A DNA stretch of 33,786 bases, from the NCBI GenBank assembly GCA_002364245.1, contig DEXR01000051.1, positions 32,817 through 66,602 of the forward strand. Reading direction: 5' to 3'. Below are positions 8,575 through 14,700 of the stretch, piece after piece; positions within the stretch are counted from its first letter, which is position 1; each line of letters begins with the position of its first letter. The notes beneath the pieces were generated by a model. That model had not been told where the DNA came from. It saw nothing but the letters and a program-made list of their open reading frames with translations, and made no database searches. The stretch comes from Flavobacteriaceae bacterium UBA3179. GTDB taxonomy: Bacteria; Bacteroidota; Bacteroidia; Flavobacteriales; Flavobacteriaceae. Both the position numbers and the translations under genes were made by a program.

Positions 8575-9327
8575 ATGAAGAAAGATTTATACAATTACAT
8601 ATTAGGCATAGCCGATAATTCGTTAATCCTTGCACAGCGATTAGGAGAATTGTGTGGTCACGGGCCAAGTTTAGAAACAGACATTGCCATAACAAATATC
8701 TCGTTAGATTTATTAGGGCAAACCCGAAGTTACTATCAATATGCTGCAAAACTTGCTGGTGAAGACAAAACCGAAGACGATATTGCTTTCTTACGCATAG
8801 AAAGGGATTATAAAAATGTGTTGTTGGTAGAACAACCTAACACACATTTTGGGCATGTAATGGCACGTCAATTTTTATTCGATGTGTATCACTTAATGCT
8901 TATGGAGCAACTTCAAAACAGCAAAGATGAAACTTTAGTAGCGATTGCAAAAAAGGGAATTAAAGAAGTAAGCTACCACAAACGATTTTCTTCAGACTGG
9001 GTGAAGCGTTTAGGCGACGGAACCGAGGAAAGTAAAGAAAAAATGCAAGAGGCAATCAATGCGATGTGGCGTTTTACAGATGAATTGTTTGATGTAATGG
9101 AAGCTGATAAAGCTATGATAGAGGAAGGAATTGCAGTAGATGTTTCAAAAATGAAAGAAACGTATTATGAAAAAGTTTCAGAAATTTTAGAAGAAGCAAC
9201 CCTTGAAGTTCCAGAACGGAAGTATTTCACTCGTGGAGGGAAAAAAGGCGTGCATACAGAACATATGGGGTATTTATTAGCCGATTTGCAGTACATGCAA
9301 CGAACCTATCCAAATATGACTTGGTAA
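8575..9327 (+). CDS. paaC: Phenylacetyl-CoA epoxidase structural subunit PaaC (250 aa)
   Basis: Ferritin-fold partner of PaaA that scaffolds the catalytic subunit. The N-terminus YNYILGIADNSLILAQRLGELCGHGP is typical, as is the SLDLLGQTRSYYQYAAKLAG helix. Length matches E. coli PaaC (about 248). It lies 56 bases after paaB, and its stop is one base before paaD. Epoxidase genes stay in the canonical B-C-D order, but paaE has moved to the front of the operon. Confidence 0.95.
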   Translation: MKKDLYNYILGIADNSLILAQRLGELCGHGPSLETDIAITNISLDLLGQTRSYYQYAAKLAGEDKTEDDIAFLRIERDYKNVLLVEQPNTHFGHVMARQFLFDVYHLMLMEQLQNSKDETLVAIAKKGIKEVSYHKRFSSDWVKRLGDGTEESKEKMQEAINAMWRFTDELFDVMEADKAMIEEGIAVDVSKMKETYYEKVSEILEEATLEVPERKYFTRGGKKGVHTEHMGYLLADLQYMQRTYPNMTW

Positions 9328-9328
9328 A

Positions 9329-9832
9329 ATGACTGAAACACTTGAAGCAAATATTGACACACATTTAATTCCGGTTCTGAAAACTGTCTCAGATCCTGAA
9401 ATTCCTGTACTTACAGTATTAGACTTAGGTGTTATTCGTGAAGCAACCGAGAAAGATGGCGTAGTAACCATTAAACTAACACCTACCTATTCTGGGTGTC
9501 CCGCAATGGATGTGATTGGAGATGATCTTAAAACTGCTTTTTCTGAAATAGGAAAAGAAGCCAAGATAGAATTAACCCTTTCCCCAGCATGGACTACCGA
9601 TTGGATTTCTGAAGAAGGTCTCCAAAAAATGGAAGAATATGGAATCGCACGCCCGATGTCTGAATCTGCAGATAAAGATGTGTTACTAGGAGAAAAAAAG
9701 TTAGTTAAATGCACCAATTGCGGAAGCACTAATACACATTTGGTTAGTCAGTTTGGTTCTACAGCTTGCAAAGCACTATTTAAATGCGATGATTGCCAAG
9801 AGCCATTTGATTATTTCAAATGTTTAAAATAA
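9329..9832 (+). CDS. paaD: PaaD, Fe-S/metal maturation factor of the epoxidase (167 aa)
   Basis: DUF59/MIP18-type protein needed for a working phenylacetyl-CoA epoxidase, probably in iron or Fe-S assembly. The N-terminal DUF59 domain shows DPEIPVLTVLDLGVIR and then YSGCPAMDVI with the conserved cysteine. The C-terminal zinc-ribbon-like part has two cysteine pairs (CTNCGST and CDDCQEPFDYFKC) plus CKAL. ATG 9329 follows the paaC stop by one base. Confidence 0.95.
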   Translation: MTETLEANIDTHLIPVLKTVSDPEIPVLTVLDLGVIREATEKDGVVTIKLTPTYSGCPAMDVIGDDLKTAFSEIGKEAKIELTLSPAWTTDWISEEGLQKMEEYGIARPMSESADKDVLLGEKKLVKCTNCGSTNTHLVSQFGSTACKALFKCDDCQEPFDYFKCLK

Positions 9833-9840
9833 ACAGAATT

Positions 9841-9864
9841 CCCCCTTTGAAGGGGGTTAGGGGG
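9841..9864. repeat. REP-like C/G-rich hairpin between paaD and paaG
   Basis: CCCCCTTTGAAGGGGG (9841-9856) forms a 6-bp stem with a 4-base loop. A second G5 run (9860-9864) follows after TTA and could compete for the same C-run. Similar C4-5/G4-5 palindromes are scattered through flavobacterial genomes. A related element occurs here at 29545-29577. There is no T-run, so it is more likely a REP or mRNA-processing element than a terminator. Confidence 0.65.
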
Positions 9865-9916
9865 ATGTTTTCCTGATAAAAATTAAATTAAAAAAGATTA
9901 AAACAAAGGAGTTACA

Positions 9917-10699
9917 ATGAGTAAAAGCATAACCACCCACATAGAAAACAAAGTAGCAACCATCACCTTAAACCGTCCCGAAAAGTTTAACAGCTTTAAT
10001 CGTGAGATGGCTTTTTTATTGCAAGACGAATTAGATGCTTGCGAAAAGAACGCAGACGTTAGAGCCATTATTTTGGTGGGAAACGGCAAAGCATTTTGTG
10101 CCGGACAAGATTTAAAAGAAGTGACTTCCCCAGAACTGAATCCCGGTTTCAAAAAAATATTGGAAGAACATTACAACCCAATAATCAAGAGAATCCGAAG
10201 CATTGAAAAGCCTATCATAGCTGCCGTAAATGGCGTAGCGGCTGGAGCGGGAGCCAATATTGCTCTGGCTTGTGATATCGTGGTAGCTTCAGAAGCGGCG
10301 AGTTTTATTCAAGCATTTAGTAAAATTGGATTGATTCCCGACAGTGCTGGTACATTCTTTTTACCACGATTAATCGGGTTTCAGAAAGCTTCCGCATTAA
10401 TGATGCTAGGGGATAAGGTTTCAGCAACCGATGCTGAAAAGTTAGGAATGGTCTATAAAGTAGTTTCTGCGGAAACTTTTATGGAAGAAGTAAACAACAT
10501 TGCAAATAACTTGGCGAATATGCCCACGAAAGTACTAGGACTCACAAAGCGTTTGTTGAATGAGTCGATGTCTAACGATTTAGAAAGTCAGTTAGAAATG
10601 GAATCTAAACTACAAATTGAATCCGCTCAAAGTGAAGATTATGCCGAAGGGGTTGATGCTTTTGTAAACAAACGAAAGCCAAATTTTAAAGGAAAGTAA
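9917..10699 (+). CDS. paaG: Epoxyphenylacetyl-CoA isomerase PaaG (260 aa)
   Basis: Crotonase-fold isomerase converting ring-1,2-epoxyphenylacetyl-CoA to oxepin-CoA, and probably shifting a double bond later in the pathway. Seen: LNRPEKFNSFN, the oxyanion-hole region GKAFCAGQDLKE, NGVAAGAGANIALACDIV, and GLIPDSAGT, where D142 takes the place of the catalytic aspartate of PaaG enzymes. The last feature favours PaaG over a plain hydratase. The start has an AAAGGAG sequence at 9905-9911, a strong Shine-Dalgarno that is uncommon in this phylum. paaH follows after 6 bases. Confidence 0.9.
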   Translation: MSKSITTHIENKVATITLNRPEKFNSFNREMAFLLQDELDACEKNADVRAIILVGNGKAFCAGQDLKEVTSPELNPGFKKILEEHYNPIIKRIRSIEKPIIAAVNGVAAGAGANIALACDIVVASEAASFIQAFSKIGLIPDSAGTFFLPRLIGFQKASALMMLGDKVSATDAEKLGMVYKVVSAETFMEEVNNIANNLANMPTKVLGLTKRLLNESMSNDLESQLEMESKLQIESAQSEDYAEGVDAFVNKRKPNFKGK

Positions 10700-10705
10700 A
10701 GATAT

Positions 10706-11869
10706 ATGATTAAACATGTAGGGATAATAGGAAGTGGAACCATGGGAAGCGGCATTGCACAAGTAGCTGCAACAGCCGGTTGTTTGGTGAAGCTTTACGA
10801 TACAAATACAGAAGCATTAGACAAGTCGAAAGCAGCTTTAGAGAAAATAATGGCTCGCTTGGTGGAAAAAGGCCGAATCGACGAAGCTGAAAAAACGCGC
10901 ATTCAAGATAACATTTCGTATGTAGATTCTTTAAAAGAGTTGAGCGATTCAGAATTAACCATCGAAGCTATTGTTGAAAATCTAGATATTAAAAAGAAGG
11001 TCTTCCAAGAGTTGGAAAGCTACGTTTCTAAAAAAACAATTATCGCTTCAAACACTTCTTCTTTGTCAATCGCTTCTATTGCTTCGTCATTGAAAAAACC
11101 GAAGCGTTGTATCGGGATTCACTTTTTTAATCCCGCACCGTTGATGAAGTTGGTTGAGGTGATTCCGGCGATACAAACCTCAGATAAAGTACTTCGGAAA
11201 ACAACAATGAATATCCAAAACTGGGGAAAAACAGTTGCCGTAGCAAAAGACACCCCTGGCTTTATCGTCAACAGGGTAGCACGTCCATTTTATGGCGAAT
11301 CGTTACGAATTTACGAAGAGGGAATCGCTGATTTTGCAACAATCGATTGGGCATTAAAATCAATAGGCGGATTTAGAATGGGGCCTTTTGAGTTGATGGA
11401 TTTTATAGGAAACGATGTAAACTACGTTGTAACCGAAACTGTTTTTAAAGCCTTTTATTACGATCCGCGTTACAAGCCATCCTTCACGCAAAAACGTTTT
11501 TCTGAAGCAGGATACTTGGGTAGAAAATCTGGAAAAGGATATTATGATTATTCTGAAAAAGCAACGAAGCCAGAGCCTAATCAAGATGTGACATTAGCAC
11601 AAAAGATTTTCGATCGTGTTTTAGTGATGTTAATCAACGAAGCCGCCGATGCGCTATTTTGGAATATCGCTTCAGCAGAAGATATCGATAATGCAATGAC
11701 AAAAGGTGTTAATTACCCGAAAGGATTACTAGCTTGGGCAGACGAGAAAGGAATCGATTGGTGTGTTGAAAAACTGGATGAACTGTATGATGAATATCGT
11801 GAAGACCGATACCGTTGTTCACCGTTGTTGAGGAGAATGAATGAACAAGGTGAAAAGTTTTTTAGTTGA
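10706..11869 (+). CDS. paaH: 3-hydroxyacyl-CoA dehydrogenase PaaH (387 aa)
   Basis: NAD-dependent oxidation of 3-hydroxyadipyl-CoA to 3-oxoadipyl-CoA. The Rossmann motif GSGTMGSGIAQVAATAG is at about residues 8-24, and the catalytic histidine is in CIGIHFFNPAPLMKLVEV. KDTPGFIVNR is followed by two copies of the C-terminal 3HCDH helical domain. It is shorter than E. coli PaaH (about 475), as in other Bacteroidota. The last codons (Phe-Phe-Ser-stop) lie within the left 8-mer array that flanks the next gene. This C-terminus may therefore have been reshaped by an insertion. Confidence 0.93.
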   Translation: MIKHVGIIGSGTMGSGIAQVAATAGCLVKLYDTNTEALDKSKAALEKIMARLVEKGRIDEAEKTRIQDNISYVDSLKELSDSELTIEAIVENLDIKKKVFQELESYVSKKTIIASNTSSLSIASIASSLKKPKRCIGIHFFNPAPLMKLVEVIPAIQTSDKVLRKTTMNIQNWGKTVAVAKDTPGFIVNRVARPFYGESLRIYEEGIADFATIDWALKSIGGFRMGPFELMDFIGNDVNYVVTETVFKAFYYDPRYKPSFTQKRFSEAGYLGRKSGKGYYDYSEKATKPEPNQDVTLAQKIFDRVLVMLINEAADALFWNIASAEDIDNAMTKGVNYPKGLLAWADEKGIDWCVEKLDELYDEYREDRYRCSPLLRRMNEQGEKFFS

Positions 11870-11884
11870 TGAGTTATTGAGTTA
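11861..11884. repeat. Left inverted arm flanking the four-helix-bundle gene
   Basis: Read on the minus strand, this stretch is TA followed by degenerate 8-mers ACTCAATA, ACTCATCA and ACTAAA. It matches the right arm (12278-12301) in inverted orientation at 19 of 24 positions, including a perfect 8-bp core TAACTCAA. It covers the paaH stop codon. Confidence 0.75.
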
Positions 11885-11890
11885 AAAATA

Positions 11891-12280
11891 ATGCAAAAAA
11901 GAGGAAGTAAATATTACTTTAAATTTGAAGATTTACAGATTTACCAAAAAGCAATATTATTTGGAGAGTCGGTCAATACTCAAATTAAAAGTTTTCCAAA
12001 AGAAGAAACTTATAGATTGGCTTCACAATTTATTAGAGCAGCAGACTCAATTGCATTAAATATTGCTGAAGGTTCAGCAAGTTCAGAAGCTAATTTCAAT
12101 CGCTATTTACAAATTGCTTGGGATAGTGCTCACGAATGTGTAGTATGTAGCACAAAAGCTAAACTAAGAAATTTTATATCAGAAGAAGTCGATGAAGAAA
12201 ACAGAAGAGCCATTACTGAGTTGTCAAAAATGATTACTTCATATAAAAACTACTTAAAGAAAAAATTAAATACTAAATAA
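11891..12280 (+). CDS. Four-helix-bundle protein, S23/IVS family (129 aa)
   Basis: Small all-helical protein of the family encoded by intervening sequences in 23S rRNA genes, and structurally related to the Avd accessory protein of diversity-generating retroelements. Family marks: FEDLQIYQKAILF near the N-terminus; FPKEETYRLASQFIRAADSI; ALNIAEGSASSEANFNRYLQIA; and a C-terminal LSKMITSYKNYLKK helix. Biochemical function is not known; RNA binding is suspected for the family. It is the only gene of the cluster without a visible role in phenylacetate catabolism. It sits 21 bases after paaH and 11 before paaI, inside a 24-bp imperfect inverted repeat. The arms suggest a small insertion element rather than an original operon member. 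Confidence 0.88.
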   Translation: MQKRGSKYYFKFEDLQIYQKAILFGESVNTQIKSFPKEETYRLASQFIRAADSIALNIAEGSASSEANFNRYLQIAWDSAHECVVCSTKAKLRNFISEEVDEENRRAITELSKMITSYKNYLKKKLNTK

Positions 12281-12301
12281 CTCAAAGACTAATGAACTCA
12301 A
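12278..12301. repeat. Right inverted arm flanking the four-helix-bundle gene
   Basis: On the plus strand: TA, then 8-mers ACTCAAAG, ACTAATGA and ACTCAA(CA). It begins in the four-helix gene's stop codon and runs through the ATG at 12292 used for paaI. It is the inverted partner of 11861-11884 (19/24 identity). Confidence 0.75.
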
Positions 12302-12699
12302 CAGCTATCCCGCATAAAATGCTCAGTCAAGATGCTTTTAGTACTTGGCTTGGCATCGAAATAATAGAAGTAGAGCTAGGTCGCTGTAAAGTAGCGATGA
12401 CCGTTAGAAAAGAAATGCTTAATAGTATGAATAAAGCACACGGCGGAATTAGCTATAGCTTGGCCGATACTGCTTTTGGCTTTGCAGCAAATACCCACGG
12501 GAAGTATGCTGTTTCTATTGAAACATCCATAAATCATATAGAAGCCCTGAATGAAGGTGATTGCCTTACCGCAGAGTCGGTCATTGAAAAAGTAAATAAT
12601 AAATTAGGGTTCAATATTGTAGAAGTTAAGCGAGGCGACGAGTTGGTTGCACTGTTTAAAGGAGTAGTCTATCGAACAAGTAAAGAGTGGGAAGATTAA
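12292..12699 (+). CDS. paaI: Hotdog-fold acyl-CoA thioesterase PaaI (135 aa)
   Basis: Hydrolyses hydroxyphenylacetyl-CoA and other dead-end CoA esters, freeing CoA when the pathway stalls. Family motif AHGGISYSLADTAFGFAAN, with the catalytic aspartate in LAD, then VSIETSINHIEAL and VALFKGVVYRT. Length is close to E. coli PaaI (140). The start is uncertain. ATG 12292 lies inside the right inverted arm, and ATG 12319 (Met-10, MLSQDAFSTWLG) would give a normal N-terminus too. Confidence 0.92.
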   Translation: MNSTAIPHKMLSQDAFSTWLGIEIIEVELGRCKVAMTVRKEMLNSMNKAHGGISYSLADTAFGFAANTHGKYAVSIETSINHIEALNEGDCLTAESVIEKVNNKLGFNIVEVKRGDELVALFKGVVYRTSKEWED

Positions 12700-12703
12700 C
12701 GGT

Positions 12704-12768
12704 AAAATGTAAAAACCGAAAAATTTAAAATTATAAAGTGCTTTTAAAACTTTTGACTTTTACATTTT
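12704..12768. repeat. 11-bp perfect inverted repeat upstream of paaJ
   Basis: AAAATGTAAAA (12704-12714) and TTTTACATTTT (12758-12768) are exact inverted copies with a 43-base AT-rich spacer. They fill most of the 88-base gap between paaI and paaJ. It could form a weak stem in the transcript or be an operator pair; it is also possible by chance in AT-rich DNA. Confidence 0.5.
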
Positions 12769-12787
12769 TCATTTAAAATTTAATATT

Positions 12788-14002
12788 TTGAAAGAAGCAT
12801 ATATAATAGACGGCATTAGAACGCCAATAGGAAATTATAAAGGAACGCTAAGTACAATCCGTACGGACGATTTAGCTGCTTTAGTAATTGCTGAAGTAGT
12901 AAAAAGAAACCCAGATATTCCAAAGGAAGCCATTGACGACGTGATTATGGGTTGTGCCAACCAAGCTGGTGAAGACAACCGAAACGTAGCGAGAATGGCA
13001 TTGCTGCTAGCAGGGCTACCTTTTACGGTACCTGGCGAAACTGTAAACCGATTATGCAGTAGCGGTTTATCTGCCATAATTCACGCCAACAGAGCAATTA
13101 AAGCTGGTGATGGCGATTTGTTTATTTCAGGCGGTGTGGAGAATATGACGAGAGGTCCCTACGTGATAGCAAAACCTTCTAGCGCTTTTGGAACCGATGC
13201 TAAAATGTATGACAGTAGTTTTGGATGGCGATTCGTCAACAAGAAAATGCACGATATGTACGGTACCGACGGAATGGGAAATACCGCCGAAAATTTAGTT
13301 GAGAAACATAAAATTACTCGTGAAGATCAAGATGCTTTTGCCTACAATAGTCAGATGAAAGCTACCAAGGCACAGGAAAAAGGTCGTTTCTCTAAAGAAA
13401 TTGTACCGGTGGAAATTCCACAGCGTAAAAAAGACCCGATTATTTTTAAAGATGATGAATTCATCAAACCGGGAACCACCAAAGAAATTTTGGCAAAATT
13501 ACGTCCAGCCTTCAAAAAAGAAGGAGGAAGTGTTACAGCCGGAAACAGTTCTGGATTAAACGATGGTGCCGCAGCGACTATTATTGCTTCAGAAGATGCT
13601 GTAAAGAAATACAACTTAAAACCGATTGCTAAAATTCTAAGTTCTGCAGTGGTTGGGGTTGAACCTCGCATTATGGGGATTGGTCCTGTTGAGGCTTCAA
13701 ATAAAGCATTGAAAAAGGCAGGATTAACGATGGAAGATATGGATGTAATCGAGCTGAATGAAGCCTTTGCATCACAGGCGTTGGCTTGCATACGCGAATG
13801 GGGATTGAAAGACGACGATCCACGTATAAATCCTAATGGAGGCTCCATTGCAATTGGTCACCCGTTAGGCGTTACCGGAGCTCGTTTAACCTATTCTGCA
13901 GCCCTAGAGCTTCAGGAAACTGGGAAGAAATATGCTTTAGTAACTATGTGTGTAGGAGTTGGACAAGGATATGCTGCGGTGATTGAAAACATTTCTGCGT
14001 AG
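12788..14002 (+). CDS. paaJ: 3-oxoadipyl-CoA/acetyl-CoA thiolase PaaJ (404 aa)
   Basis: Thiolase cleaving 3-oxoadipyl-CoA to succinyl-CoA and acetyl-CoA (and probably 3-oxo-5,6-dehydrosuberyl-CoA one step earlier). Catalytic C90 in VNRLCSSGLSAI, histidine motif GHPLGVTGAR, and C-terminal active cysteine in MCVGVGQGYAAV. The N-terminus EAYIIDGIRTPIGNYKG aligns with PaaJ without gaps, so the start is the TTG at 12788. The stop codon lies in the loop of a perfect 8-bp hairpin (13991-14010). Confidence 0.94.
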   Translation: MKEAYIIDGIRTPIGNYKGTLSTIRTDDLAALVIAEVVKRNPDIPKEAIDDVIMGCANQAGEDNRNVARMALLLAGLPFTVPGETVNRLCSSGLSAIIHANRAIKAGDGDLFISGGVENMTRGPYVIAKPSSAFGTDAKMYDSSFGWRFVNKKMHDMYGTDGMGNTAENLVEKHKITREDQDAFAYNSQMKATKAQEKGRFSKEIVPVEIPQRKKDPIIFKDDEFIKPGTTKEILAKLRPAFKKEGGSVTAGNSSGLNDGAAATIIASEDAVKKYNLKPIAKILSSAVVGVEPRIMGIGPVEASNKALKKAGLTMEDMDVIELNEAFASQALACIREWGLKDDDPRINPNGGSIAIGHPLGVTGARLTYSAALELQETGKKYALVTMCVGVGQGYAAVIENISA

Positions 14003-14010
14003 GCAGAAAT
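13991..14010 (+). other. Hairpin with the paaJ stop codon in its loop
   Basis: ATTTCTGC (13991-13998) and GCAGAAAT (14003-14010) form a perfect 8-bp stem with loop GTAG that holds the TAG stop (14000-14002). There is no T-run after it, so it is not a standard terminator. It may protect or process the mRNA between paaJ and the SDR gene. Confidence 0.6.
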
Positions 14011-14071
14011 TTCACAGTCGGAAGAAAAAGACAGTTGAATAGAGCTTAATTTATTTAGAAACAAAAAGATA

Positions 14072-14085
14072 CCCGTTTGCACGGG
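14072..14085 (+). other. Small hairpin just before the SDR-like gene
   Basis: CCCGT (14072-14076), loop TTGC, ACGGG (14081-14085). A 5-bp GC-rich stem ends 7 bases before the ATG at 14093, where it could affect ribosome access. Short, so this is tentative. Confidence 0.35.
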
Positions 14086-14092
14086 CATAGAT

Positions 14093-14698
14093 ATGAAAAT
14101 ACTAATAATAGGAGGAAACGGAACCATAGGAAAAACAGTAACGAAACGTTTTTCTGAAGAAAATGATGAGGTTATAATCGCTGGAAGATCTTCAGGGGAT
14201 GTTACGGTAGATATTGCAAATCCAGATTCTATAGAAGAAATGTTTCAGAAAACGGGAAACGTAGATGCTATTGTAAACATAGCCGGTGATGCGAAATGGG
14301 ATTCGTTTGATAACCTTTCCGAAGAAGATTTTTACATCGGTATTAAAAGTAAAATGATGGGACAAGTTAACCTTGTTCGATTAGGAAGAAAACATCTTAA
14401 TGACAATGGAAGCATTACATTAACCACTGGTATTTTAGCCGATGAACCAGTTGATAAGACAACAAGTGCTGCAATGGTTAACGGCGCTGTAGAAAGTTTT
14501 ACAAAAGCAGCGGCCTTAGAATTAACCAACGGACTGCGAATAAATGTCGTCTCTGCCGATATGGTTGAAGACGCATATGAAAAATACAAAGATTATTTTC
14601 CTGGAAATACACCCGTCCCAATGCGTAAAATAACCGATGGCTATTTTAAAAGTGTAAAAGGGAAAATTAACGGTGAAATAATCAGAATTAGAGCGTAA
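14093..14698 (+). CDS. Atypical short-chain dehydrogenase/reductase (201 aa)
   Basis: Rossmann-fold protein of the SDR superfamily. N-terminal dinucleotide motif GGNGTIGKTV; AGRSSGDVTVDI follows, with an arginine after strand 2 that suggests NADP(H); NIAGDAKWDSF; then LTTGILADEPVDKT. Aligned on the conserved ...AALELTNGLRINVVS stretch, the normal catalytic Tyr-x-x-x-Lys is replaced by Ala and Asn (SAAMVNGAVESFTKAAALEL). It resembles a group of about 200-residue 'short chain dehydrogenases' with the same loss. It ends 2 bases before paaZ, so it belongs to the operon. Its step in phenylacetate metabolism is unknown. Confidence 0.85.
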   Translation: MKILIIGGNGTIGKTVTKRFSEENDEVIIAGRSSGDVTVDIANPDSIEEMFQKTGNVDAIVNIAGDAKWDSFDNLSEEDFYIGIKSKMMGQVNLVRLGRKHLNDNGSITLTTGILADEPVDKTTSAAMVNGAVESFTKAAALELTNGLRINVVSADMVEDAYEKYKDYFPGNTPVPMRKITDGYFKSVKGKINGEIIRIRA

Positions 14699-14700
14699 TT

